Below, piece after piece: positions 44,609 to 53,971 of a stretch of 64,000 nucleotides of DNA. The stretch is from Halodurantibacterium flavum (GTDB taxonomy: Bacteria > Pseudomonadota > Alphaproteobacteria > Rhodobacterales > Rhodobacteraceae): assembly GCF_042681825.1 (NCBI RefSeq), contig NZ_JBHUGH010000003.1, positions 426,418 through 490,417 of the forward strand, given 5' to 3'. A program made the translations under genes and the position numbers. The notes beneath the pieces are model-generated. The model saw only the letters and a list, made by a program, of their open reading frames with translations. It searched no databases and was not told where the DNA came from. Every line of letters starts with the position of its first letter. Within the stretch, counting starts at the first letter, position 1.

Positions 44609-45559
44609 TCATTCGCCACGACGACGCAGCAGAAGCGAAAGCCGCGCCTGGGTTCCCGTCTCGGGGCGCGGCTCGGTCCTGAGGACCGGCTGCTGGCTTT
44701 TGCCGCTGCCCCGATCCTCGCGGAACAGGATGTAAAGGCCGCTGGTGATGATGATGCCGGCGCCGATGAAGGTCAGGATATCGGGCGTCTCTCCGAACAA
44801 CAGCGCGCCATAGAACACCGCCCAGAGCATCTGCGAATATTGCATCGGCGCCACCACGACGGCGGGCGCATTCCGGTAAGCCAGAATGGAAAACAGCATC
44901 GCCATGAAAGAAAAAATGGCGATCGCACCCATGGCCGCGAAATCCAGCAGCGGCATCGGCACATAGACAAAGGGCAAGAGCGCCCCCATGATCACGAAAT
45001 TCGCGAGCATCGGAAAGAGGAGGAGCACGACGCTCCTCTCGGCCGCACCGATCTTGCGCACGACGATGCCGTTGACGGAATTGCCGACAGCCGCGACCAA
45101 GGCCGACAGATGGCCGAGCCCGAGGTCGGCCTGCCCCGGCCGCAGCACGATCAGGACCCCCGCGAGGCCTACGACGACGGCCAGGCCACGCCGCAGGCCG
45201 ACCTTTTCCCCCAGCACCGGAATGGACAAGAGCGTGATCAGAAGCGGCGTCGCAAAGAGGATCGCATAGGTCTGCGCAAGCGGCAGGGTGGAAAAGGCGT
45301 GAAACGCGCTGACGGCCGTCACGACCAGCGCGAGCGTGCGCAGCAGCACCCACCAGGGGTGGCGGGGGCGCAGGTCGCCCTGCGCGCGGTCCCCGATCAG
45401 CATCATCGTGACGAAGGGAAAGCCCAGCAGAACGCTCATGAAAACGATCTGCACCGAGGAAAAACTGGCGCCGAGGTACTTTATGAGGACATCGTGCAGC
45501 GAGTAGATCGCAAAGGACAAAAGCGCGAACCCCGCCCCCCGCGCCGATATGCCCTGCAT
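44609..45559 (-). CDS. EamA/DMT-superfamily transporter
   Basis: This is a 316-residue, ten-segment EamA protein (MQGISARGAGFALLSFAIYS, VVGLAGVLIVLRPGQ, PMQYSQMLWAVFYGALLFGE). The C-terminus after GLYILFRE is a 40-residue polar, Arg-rich tail, longer than in the other two EamA paralogues here. Substrate unknown. It lies 45 bases upstream (on the minus strand) of tRNA-Pro and 80 bases from leuB, on the same strand as both. Confidence 0.87.
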   Translation of the reverse strand: MQGISARGAGFALLSFAIYSLHDVLIKYLGASFSSVQIVFMSVLLGFPFVTMMLIGDRAQGDLRPRHPWWVLLRTLALVVTAVSAFHAFSTLPLAQTYAILFATPLLITLLSIPVLGEKVGLRRGLAVVVGLAGVLIVLRPGQADLGLGHLSALVAAVGNSVNGIVVRKIGAAERSVVLLLFPMLANFVIMGALLPFVYVPMPLLDFAAMGAIAIFSFMAMLFSILAYRNAPAVVVAPMQYSQMLWAVFYGALLFGETPDILTFIGAGIIITSGLYILFREDRGSGKSQQPVLRTEPRPETGTQARLSLLLRRRGE

Positions 45560-45638
45560 GATCCGTCCCCCGCCTGCTGCTATGCCACCTTAGCCGGTCC
45601 CGCAGCAGGCTCAACCGCTCATGACGCTGCGCCGGGTC

Positions 45639-46748
45639 TCAAAGCGTGGCGTCGAGCTTTGCGAGGATCGCATCCCCCATCTGGGTGGTGCTGACCGGGC
45701 TGCCGCCTTCGGCCTGCATCAGATCGGCCGTGCGCACCCCATCGGCCAGAACCGCCTGAACAGCGCCTTCAAGCCGGTCAGCCTCGGCGCCCAGATCAAA
45801 GCTGTAGCGGAGCGCCATGGCGAAGCTGAGGATGCAGGCGATCGGGTTCGCCTTGCCCTGGCCTGCGATATCGGGGGCCGATCCGTGCACGGGCTCATAA
45901 AGCGCCTTGGGCCGGCCGTTGGCCATCGGGGCGCCAAGGCTCGCCGAGGGCAGCATCCCCAGGCTGCCGGTCAGCATCGCGGCGAGATCGGACAGCAGGT
46001 CGCCGAACAGGTTGTCGGTCACGATCACGTCGAACTGCTTGGGCCAGCGGGTCAGCTGCATCGCGCCCGCATCGGCATACATGTGGCTCAGCTCCACATC
46101 CGGATATTCCTCGTCGCCGATGCGCTGCACGACCTCGCGCCACAGAACGCCGGATTCCATCACATTGGCCTTTTCCATCGAACAGACCTTGTTGCCGCGC
46201 CGGCGGGCCAGCTCAAAGGCAGACCGGGCGACGCGGGCAATCTCGGATTCGGTGTAGCGCTGGGTGTTGATGCCGACGCGCTCGTTCCCTTCCGTGAAGA
46301 TCCCGCGCGGCTCGCCGAAATAGACGCCCGAGGTCAGTTCACGCACGATCATGATGTCGAGGCCCGCGACGACCTCTTTCTTCAGCGACGAAAAGTCGGC
46401 AAGCGCGTCAAAGCACTGCGCGGGGCGCAGGTTGGCGTAAAGGTCCATTTCCTTGCGCAGCCGCAGCAGGCCGCGTTCGGGCTTCACGCTGAAGTCGAGC
46501 ACGTCGTATTTCGGGCCGCCCACCGCCCCCAGCAGGACGGCATCGACCGACTGGGCGCGCGCCATCGTGTCGTCATGGAGCGGCGTGCCATGCGCGTCAT
46601 AGGCCGCCCCGCCCACCAGATCCTCCGACACCTCGAATGCGATACCGCGACGCGCGCCGAACCAGTCGATGATCTTGCGCACCTCGGCCATCACTTCGGG
46701 GCCGATTCCGTCGCCGGGCAGGATGAGGAGAGAGGGATTGGTCATCAT
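45639..46748 (-). CDS. leuB: 3-isopropylmalate dehydrogenase
   Basis: The 369-residue leucine-pathway enzyme oxidatively decarboxylates 3-isopropylmalate. Family stretches are LLILPGDGIGPEV (near 7-19), RPAQCFDALADFSSLKKEV (substrate-binding Arg region), VRELTSGVYFGEPRG (near 140) and, for Mg2+, YADAGAMQLTRWPKQFDVIV, DNLFGDLLSDLAAML and VHGSAPDIAGQGKANP. The ATG at 46748 has AAGGA at the right distance; the next codon is also ATG. LeuC and LeuD lie 1.1 kb upstream on the same strand, separated by one gene. Confidence 0.98.
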   Translation of the reverse strand: MMTNPSLLILPGDGIGPEVMAEVRKIIDWFGARRGIAFEVSEDLVGGAAYDAHGTPLHDDTMARAQSVDAVLLGAVGGPKYDVLDFSVKPERGLLRLRKEMDLYANLRPAQCFDALADFSSLKKEVVAGLDIMIVRELTSGVYFGEPRGIFTEGNERVGINTQRYTESEIARVARSAFELARRRGNKVCSMEKANVMESGVLWREVVQRIGDEEYPDVELSHMYADAGAMQLTRWPKQFDVIVTDNLFGDLLSDLAAMLTGSLGMLPSASLGAPMANGRPKALYEPVHGSAPDIAGQGKANPIACILSFAMALRYSFDLGAEADRLEGAVQAVLADGVRTADLMQAEGGSPVSTTQMGDAILAKLDATL

Positions 46749-46799
46749 AAGCGTCCTTGCAAAGGGGGTGCCTTGGCGTACCCCCTCGCCCATGGCCGG

Positions 46800-47825
46800 T
46801 CAAGGCGGCGCCAGGTCGGCCAGATCAAGATCCACCCAGATCAGCGCATGGACCGAGGCAACCGCCGCCAGTTCCGGAGGCAGCACATCCAGCGGCCAGA
46901 CAATGCCGGCAGCCCGCGGGGGCAGGGACGGCAGCGCGTAATCGACCCGCATGGGGCCGGTGCGGTCCCATCGCACGCTGTCGGTACCGGGCAGAGGGTC
47001 GTGGAGGTCGGGCCGGTTCAGCAGATCGCGCATCGCCTGCCCCATGCCATCCCCCCGGTCCGGGTCCAGATTGGTCCCTGACAGCAGCACGAAAGGCGCC
47101 TGCGGCGGATCGAGCGGCAGCGCGCCGTCGAGGAGAGCTGACCAGAAGGCGACCTCATCATGATTGCGGCGGAGGTTGCGTTGATTTGGCCCGCCAAAGA
47201 CCGGCGGCGTGGCGTAGGAGCCGAGCATCCGGACGGTACCCTGCGGCGTCTCGACTGGCACCTCCCACGCCGCGACGGAGGCGAGGGGCTGCAGGGAAAG
47301 CACCGGCTCCGGGAGGATCGGCTTGCCCTCGGCCTCGGGCAACAGGGCGCCCGGCAGATCGCGCCAGAGGAAGGACGAGAAATCCCGCCCCTCTTCCAGC
47401 GGATAGCGGGACAGGATCGCCATGCCGCCGGAGCCCGCGAACCGGCCAAAGCCAAGCGCGTCGTCAGGCGTTCCCAGCCGGCCGTTTCCGTCAAGATCGA
47501 GACCGCTGGCCCAGCCCGAATTCGGCCTTTTCGAGAACCGGTGCGGGTAGGAGAGCCCCGCCTCGTCGAGCAGAGCCGCCAGCGCATCGAGCGCGGCGCC
47601 GCCGTGATCGAAGTCGATCTTGAGCAGCAGAAGGACATCCGGCGCAGCCGACGCGATCACACCCACAGTGGCCTCGACCTGCGCATCCCGAGCGAGGATA
47701 TCCTGCAACAGAAGCCCCGGCCCCTTGCGCGCCAGGGCCGCATTGTAGACCGCGACCCGCAGATCCTCGGCGCGCAGCGGCGCCGCGACCAGCAGAAACA
47801 GCCAGAGCAAAAGAAAATGCCGCAT
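46800..47825 (-). CDS. endonuclease/exonuclease/phosphatase-fold protein with altered active site
   Basis: The 341-residue secreted protein (signal peptide MRHFLLLWLFLLVAAPLRA) has the EEP fold. Strands are visible in DLRVAVYNAALAR, DVLLLLKIDFDHGGAALDAL, VLLSGTNLDPDRGDGMGQA, MRVDYALPS and HALIWVDL. The catalytic Glu expected in the first metal strand (LLxEID) is Lys here (LLKID), and the GDxN motif reads GTN, so two metal-site residues seem lost. It may be a binding protein or an inactive enzyme. It sits between leuB and leuD on the same strand. GGAGGG precedes the ATG pair at 47828/47825. Confidence 0.72.
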   Translation of the reverse strand: MRHFLLLWLFLLVAAPLRAEDLRVAVYNAALARKGPGLLLQDILARDAQVEATVGVIASAAPDVLLLLKIDFDHGGAALDALAALLDEAGLSYPHRFSKRPNSGWASGLDLDGNGRLGTPDDALGFGRFAGSGGMAILSRYPLEEGRDFSSFLWRDLPGALLPEAEGKPILPEPVLSLQPLASVAAWEVPVETPQGTVRMLGSYATPPVFGGPNQRNLRRNHDEVAFWSALLDGALPLDPPQAPFVLLSGTNLDPDRGDGMGQAMRDLLNRPDLHDPLPGTDSVRWDRTGPMRVDYALPSLPPRAAGIVWPLDVLPPELAAVASVHALIWVDLDLADLAPP

Positions 47826-47897
47826 CATCCCTCCGACTAGGATGATGCGGCACTGTGGTTAAGCGCGGGTTAACGCCAAAGTCAGGCCATCAGGCCA

Positions 47898-48503
47898 TCA
47901 GACCCAAGGACGCAGCGTTCCCGCCTTGGCCTCGAAGCCGTCGATCGCCGCGGCCTTTTCCAGCGTCAGTCCGATATCGTCGAGCCCGTTCAGCAGGCAG
48001 TGCTTCTTGAAGGCGTCGACCTCGAAGCCAAAGCTCTGGCCGTCCGAAGTGGTGACGGTCTGCGCCTCCAGATCCACGGTCACGCGGGCGTTGGCGCCCT
48101 TGCGCGCGTCCTCCATCAGCACATCGACCTGATCCTGCGGCAGCACGATCGGCAGGACGCCGTTCTTGAAGCAGTTGTTGAAGAAGATGTCCGCAAAGCT
48201 GGGCGCGATCACACAGCGGATGCCAAAATCGAGCAGCGCCCAGGGCGCATGTTCCCGCGACGACCCGCAGCCAAAGTTGTCGCCGGCCACAAGGATCTCG
48301 GCGTCGCGATAGGCGGGCTGGTTCAGGACGAAATCGGGGATCTCGTTGCCCTGCTGGTCATAGCGCATCTCGTCAAAGAGGTTCACGCCAAGGCCGGTCC
48401 GCTTGATCGTCTTCAGGAACTGCTTGGGGATGATCATGTCGGTATCGACATTGACCAGCGGCATGGGGGCGGCAACGCCGGTGAGCGTGGTGAACTTGTC
48501 CAT
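47898..48503 (-). CDS. leuD: 3-isopropylmalate dehydratase small subunit
   Basis: The 201-residue LeuD forms isopropylmalate isomerase with LeuC. The start FTTLTGVAAPMPLVNVDTDM and IIPKQFLKTIKR, the FGCGSSREHAPWAL swivel-domain motif (about residues 70-83) and FADIFFNNCFKNGVLPI are all conserved. AAGGAGCG precedes the ATG at 48503. It starts 10 bases after leuC ends. Confidence 0.98.
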   Translation of the reverse strand: MDKFTTLTGVAAPMPLVNVDTDMIIPKQFLKTIKRTGLGVNLFDEMRYDQQGNEIPDFVLNQPAYRDAEILVAGDNFGCGSSREHAPWALLDFGIRCVIAPSFADIFFNNCFKNGVLPIVLPQDQVDVLMEDARKGANARVTVDLEAQTVTTSDGQSFGFEVDAFKKHCLLNGLDDIGLTLEKAAAIDGFEAKAGTLRPWV

Positions 48504-48513
48504 GATCCGCTCC

Positions 48514-49932
<1,419 letters not shown>

Positions 49933-49995
49933 GGCTCTCTCTCGGTGATATGGAGTTGGCTTGTTGTCTTTGCGCATCGGCGCGGATCGCGGCAT

Positions 49996-50091
49996 TCAGC
50001 CGCGTGTAAGTCGTGCCAGAATCGAGAGCGACTCGCCGTAAAAGCGCCAGGGCAGGCGCGCGCGGTCATCCATGTCGAAAAAGCGTTCCAT
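49996..50091 (-). CDS. 31-residue candidate small protein upstream of leuC
   Basis: The frame encodes MERFFDMDDRARLPWRFYGE then SLSILARLTRG, a highly charged amphipathic peptide. It ends 63 bases before leuC on the same strand. The composition looks coding (aromatic and charged residues, no rare runs), but the ribosome binding site is weak. It has five leucines in 31 residues, three of them near the end, so a leader-peptide role for leuCD is conceivable but not supported by a visible attenuator hairpin. Confidence 0.4.
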   Translation of the reverse strand: MERFFDMDDRARLPWRFYGESLSILARLTRG

Positions 50092-50271
50092 GCGCGGTGT
50101 TCTACGCCCGAATCCCCCCTGTGGCAAGCGGGCGCCCCGCCCCGCGCAGAGCACGCGCAAAGGACATGGCAGATAGCCGGCGCGCAAACATTGAGATTGA
50201 GGGCCGCCGATGCTACATTTGCAGCAGGCCCGGCGCCGGGGTCCCTTGGCGGCGCGCAACCCAGGAGGACA

Positions 50272-50331
50272 ATGTCCTGTCATACGTTGAAAACGCGGCC
50301 AATGACCCGGCCGCACGGGTGGCGCCCATGA
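50272..50331 (+). CDS. 19-codon upstream ORF coupled to rsfS
   Basis: AGGAGG (50263-50268) precedes an ATG at 50272 whose frame gives MSCHTLKTRPMTRPHGWRP and stops at TGA 50329-50331. That stop overlaps the rsfS ATG (50328-50330) as ATGA. The strongest ribosome binding site in the region therefore serves this tiny frame rather than rsfS. It may deliver ribosomes to rsfS by coupling. Spacing AGGAGG-ATG is only three bases, a little short. Confidence 0.5.
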   Translation: MSCHTLKTRPMTRPHGWRP

Positions 50332-50687
50332 CGGCGCCGTCGGATATGATGACGAGCGATGAGCTGCTTGGCCATATCCTTGCTTCCCTCGAAGACGACA
50401 AGGCGGAAGACGTGGTTTCGATCAGTCTGCGCGGGCGGTCGGAAATGGCCGATCACATGGTGATCTGTTCAGGCCGTTCTTCGCGTCAGGTCGCGGCGAT
50501 CGCCGAAAAGCTGGTGGACCGGCTCAAGCAGGATCACGGCCGCCAGAGCCGCATCGAGGGCAGGGAAACCGGCGATTGGGTTCTGATCGATACGGGCGAC
50601 GTGATCGTCCATGTCTTCCGGCCCGAGGTGCGCGAGTTCTATCAGCTCGAAAAGATGTGGATGCCGTCGCGGGCCGCGCGGGACTGA
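50328..50687 (+). CDS. rsfS: ribosome silencing factor RsfS
   Basis: The 119-residue RsfS (DUF143/Iojap) binds ribosomal protein uL14 and blocks subunit joining during starvation. Family stretches are DDKAEDVVSISLRGRSEMAD, HMVICSGRSSRQVAAIAEKL, EGRETGDWVLIDTGDVIVHV and FRPEVREFYQLEKMW. The ATG at 50328 gives normal length; ATGs at 50346 and 50349 are alternatives. The frame is open upstream but not family-like. rlmH follows after 25 bases, a common pairing. Confidence 0.95.
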   Translation: MTAPSDMMTSDELLGHILASLEDDKAEDVVSISLRGRSEMADHMVICSGRSSRQVAAIAEKLVDRLKQDHGRQSRIEGRETGDWVLIDTGDVIVHVFRPEVREFYQLEKMWMPSRAARD

Positions 50688-50712
50688 CCGGACAAAAGGT
50701 CAGGGTCGCCGG

Positions 50713-51183
50713 ATGCGCGTTCATATCTGTGCAGTGGGACGCCTGAGGGCGGGCCCCGAGCGTGATCTGGTGGACGATTACCTTTCCCGATTTGACCGCA
50801 CGGGGCGCGGCCTGTTTTTGGGCCCCGCGCAGGTCCATGAGGTCGAGGACAAGAAGGGTGGCGGAATGGCCGCCGAGGCGCAGCTTCTTTCGCGCGTGCT
50901 GCCGGACGGGGCGGTTTGCTGCGTTCTGGATGAGCGTGGACGGACGCTCAGCTCTCCTGATTTTGCGGGACAACTGGCCGGTTGGCGCGATGCGGGGCGC
51001 GGCGATGTCGCGTTCCTGATCGGGGGGGCGGACGGGCTTGATCCGTCTTTGCGCGACCGCGCGGATTTCGCGCTTTCCTTCGGGCGCATGGTCTGGCCGC
51101 ATATGCTGGTTCGTGTCATGCTGGCGGAACAGCTTTATCGCGCAAGCTCCATCCTCGCAGGCGCCCCCTATCACCGGACCTGA
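50713..51183 (+). CDS. rlmH: 23S rRNA pseudouridine-1915 N3-methyltransferase
   Basis: The 156-residue SPOUT methyltransferase modifies pseudouridine 1915 in helix 69 of 23S rRNA. The start MRVHICAVGRLRAGPERDL, the SAM-knot stretches AVCCVLDERGRTLSS and VAFLIGGADGLDP, and the C-terminus MLVRVMLAEQLYRASSILAG then PYHRT are diagnostic. Length is exactly typical. It follows rsfS and precedes gpmI by 128 bases. Confidence 0.98.
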   Translation: MRVHICAVGRLRAGPERDLVDDYLSRFDRTGRGLFLGPAQVHEVEDKKGGGMAAEAQLLSRVLPDGAVCCVLDERGRTLSSPDFAGQLAGWRDAGRGDVAFLIGGADGLDPSLRDRADFALSFGRMVWPHMLVRVMLAEQLYRASSILAGAPYHRT

Positions 51184-51311
51184 ATCACCCGGGCCTGATC
51201 CGGGGCGTCGCCGCGGTCGGCCAATTCCCGCAAGCCCAGCCTTGCCCTTCGTGTTGCCCTTGCCCTTCGTCAGCCGTAGAACGAGGGGCGAAGCCAGAGC
51301 AAGAGGACCGC

Positions 51312-52832
51312 ATGACCCCTCCGAAACCTGTCGTCCTATGCATTCTTGACGGCTGGGGGATCAGTCCATCCGCCGAAGGGAACGCGCCGCTGCTGGCGCA
51401 GACGCCGACCTTTGACGCGCTGATGGCGCGCTGCCCGCACGCGCAGCTTGTAACCCACGGGCCGGATGTCGGCCTGCCGGCGGGGCAGATGGGCAATTCC
51501 GAAGTGGGCCACACCAATATCGGCGCGGGTCGGGTCGTGGCGATGGATCTGGGGGAAATCGACCTCGCGGTCGAAAATGGCAGCTTTGCCACCAACCCCG
51601 CGCTCATGGACTTCATCGCACGGCTCAAGGCGACGGGCGGCACGGCGCATCTGATGGGGGTCGTGTCGGACGGCGGTGTCCACGGGCATGTAACCCATCT
51701 GCTTGCCGCGATCCGCGCGATCACCGGGGCCGGCGTGCCGGTTGTCGTCCACGCGATCACCGACGGGCGCGACGTGGCGCCAAGCTCGGCCCGGGACTTT
51801 GTGTCGGACCTGGCGCGGCAGATGCCCGGCGACACCGTGGTCGGCACGGTCACGGGGCGCTATTTCGCGATGGACCGCGATAATCGCTGGGACCGTGTGT
51901 CCCGCGCCTATCACGCGATGATCGACGGCCGGGGCGACGCCTCTGCACCCGATGCGCTTTCGGCGGTCGAGGCGGCCTATGGGCGTGGTGAAACCGACGA
52001 ATTCATCCAGCCTACCGTGATCGGAACCTATACCGGGGCCCGGGATGGCGACGGGTTCTTTTGCCTCAACTTCCGGTCGGACCGGGCGCGCGAAATCCTC
52101 GCCGCCATCGGCGCCCCGGATTTCGAGGCGTTCGACACCGGGCCGCGCCCCGCATGGACGGCGCTTCTGGGCATGGTCGAATATTCCGAGGCGCACAACG
52201 CCTACATGTCCACGGCCTTTCCCAAACGCGATATCCAGAACACGCTGGGCGCCTGGGTCGCGCAGCATGGCCTGCGCCAGTTCCGCATCGCCGAGACCGA
52301 GAAATACCCGCATGTCACCTTCTTCCTGAACGGCGGCAAGGAAGAGCCCGAGGCGGGCGAGGACCGCTTCATGCCGCGCAGCCCCAAGGTGGCGACCTAT
52401 GACCTGCAGCCCGAGATGTCTTCGGTCGAGGTGACGGACCATCTGGTCGACGCGATCGGCAAGGGCTACGACCTGATCGTGGTGAACTACGCGAACCCCG
52501 ACATGGTGGGGCATACCGGTTCGCTTGCGGCGGCCATCGCGGCCTGTGAGGCCGTAGACCGCGGCCTTGCCCGTGTGGTTCCCGCGCTTGAGGCCGCGGG
52601 CGGCGCGATGCTGGTCATCGCCGACCACGGCAATTGCGAGATGATGATCGACCCGGCGACCTGCGGCCCCCATACCGCGCATACGACGAACCCCGTTCCG
52701 GCCATTCTGGTCGGCGGGCCGACCGGCAGCAGGCTGCGGGACGGGCGGCTCGCCGATGTCGCACCGACGCTGCTCCGCCTCATGAACCTGCCGCAGCCAT
52801 CCGAAATGACCGGCGAAAGCCTGATCGAATGA
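51312..52832 (+). CDS. gpmI: 2,3-bisphosphoglycerate-independent phosphoglycerate mutase
   Basis: The 506-residue Mn2+-dependent mutase interconverts 3- and 2-phosphoglycerate. Active-site blocks: VLCILDGWGISP, GQMGNSEVGHTNIGAGR (the phospho-serine is in GNSEVGH), DGRDVAPSSA, NFRSDRAREI, NYANPDMVGHTGSL and IADHGNCEMM, TAHTTNPVP. Length is normal. The stop overlaps the start of the EnvC-type gene (ATGA). Confidence 0.98.
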   Translation: MTPPKPVVLCILDGWGISPSAEGNAPLLAQTPTFDALMARCPHAQLVTHGPDVGLPAGQMGNSEVGHTNIGAGRVVAMDLGEIDLAVENGSFATNPALMDFIARLKATGGTAHLMGVVSDGGVHGHVTHLLAAIRAITGAGVPVVVHAITDGRDVAPSSARDFVSDLARQMPGDTVVGTVTGRYFAMDRDNRWDRVSRAYHAMIDGRGDASAPDALSAVEAAYGRGETDEFIQPTVIGTYTGARDGDGFFCLNFRSDRAREILAAIGAPDFEAFDTGPRPAWTALLGMVEYSEAHNAYMSTAFPKRDIQNTLGAWVAQHGLRQFRIAETEKYPHVTFFLNGGKEEPEAGEDRFMPRSPKVATYDLQPEMSSVEVTDHLVDAIGKGYDLIVVNYANPDMVGHTGSLAAAIAACEAVDRGLARVVPALEAAGGAMLVIADHGNCEMMIDPATCGPHTAHTTNPVPAILVGGPTGSRLRDGRLADVAPTLLRLMNLPQPSEMTGESLIE

Positions 52833-53965
52833 AGCGCCTGATCGCCGCCTTCCTTGCCACGGCGCTCGGGCTGTCGGCCGCCCATGGCCAGACCGGTCAG
52901 GATGCGGCCGAAATGGCCCGGGCGGCGGCGCGGGATCTCGCCGCATCCATCGGCGCGCTGCAAGAGGCCGCGAATGACCGCGACCGCGTTGCCGCCCTGA
53001 CCCGCACGATCCGCTCCTATGAGGACGGTCTGGTCGCGGTGCGCGAAGGGCTGCGGCGTCTCTCGCTGCGCGAGGCCGCAATCCGCGAGGACTGGGAGAC
53101 GCAGCGCGACAGCGTGGCGCGGCTGGTCGCCGTCATGACCACGATGGAGAACAATTCGGGCCCGATGCTGCTTTTGCACCCGACGGGTCCGGTGGGGACC
53201 GCGCGGTCCGGAATAATACTGTCCGATGTCGCCCCCGCGCTGCAGGCCGAGGCCGAGACCCTGCGCCGCGATCTGGAGGAAGTCGCCGGTCTGCGCCGGC
53301 TCCAGGAAAGCCTGGCGATCACGCTGGAGGAAGGTCTGCACGCCACGCAAGAGGCCCGCACCGCCCTTGCCCAGGCCATATCGGAACGGCGGGACCTGCC
53401 GCAGAAATTCGCCGAACGCCCGGATGAACTGCGCCTGATCGTCCAGAGCATCGACACGCTCGACAGCTTTTCCGACCTTCTGTCCGACACGCAGATCGGA
53501 CCGCAGGACCTGCCGCTTCCCTTCAGCGCGCGTGAGGGGGATCTGCCGCTTCCGGTCAACGGCCCCATTCTGCGCGGCTTCAACGAGCCCGACGCCGCCG
53601 GCACCAGCCGCCCCGGCATCCTCATCGCGGCGCCCGCGGGCGGGCTGGTCACGGCCCCCGCGCCGGCCACGATCCGCTACATGGGTCCCTTGCTCGACTA
53701 CGGAAATGTGATGATTCTGGAGCCGGAAGGCGGATATTTCCTCGTGCTTGCCGGGATGGACGTCCTTTATGGTGAGCTTGGGCAGGTTGTCCCGGAGGGG
53801 AGTCCGCTTGGCCTCATGCCGGGCTCGGCCATCAGCGCGGCAGAGTTCGTCGCCGAAGCGCAGGCAGGCGCAGAGCCTGACGGCTCCGAGACGCTCTATG
53901 TCGAGATCAGACGATTGAACCGCCCCACGGATCCGGCGGTATGGTTCGCACAGACGGGGGAATAG
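52829..53965 (+). CDS. EnvC-type murein hydrolase activator (degenerate LytM domain)
   Basis: The 378-residue protein has a signal peptide (ending AAHGQTG), a long N-terminal coiled coil (about 25-230, heptad-like Ala/Leu/Arg helices), and a C-terminal peptidase-M23/LytM fold (about 245-375: LPVNGPILRGFNEPDAAG, LDYGNVMILEPEGGYFLVLA). The zinc ligands HxxxD and HxH of active LytM enzymes are not present, as in EnvC, which activates amidases rather than cutting itself. It is coupled to gpmI by ATGA and followed six bases later by ctpA, a common trio. Confidence 0.9.
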   Translation: MKRLIAAFLATALGLSAAHGQTGQDAAEMARAAARDLAASIGALQEAANDRDRVAALTRTIRSYEDGLVAVREGLRRLSLREAAIREDWETQRDSVARLVAVMTTMENNSGPMLLLHPTGPVGTARSGIILSDVAPALQAEAETLRRDLEEVAGLRRLQESLAITLEEGLHATQEARTALAQAISERRDLPQKFAERPDELRLIVQSIDTLDSFSDLLSDTQIGPQDLPLPFSAREGDLPLPVNGPILRGFNEPDAAGTSRPGILIAAPAGGLVTAPAPATIRYMGPLLDYGNVMILEPEGGYFLVLAGMDVLYGELGQVVPEGSPLGLMPGSAISAAEFVAEAQAGAEPDGSETLYVEIRRLNRPTDPAVWFAQTGE

Positions 53966-53971
53966 GACGGG

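Noticed and set aside
49933..49995. Leucine attenuator before leuC
   Set aside because: No run of leucine codons and no terminator/antiterminator hairpin pair was found in the leader.
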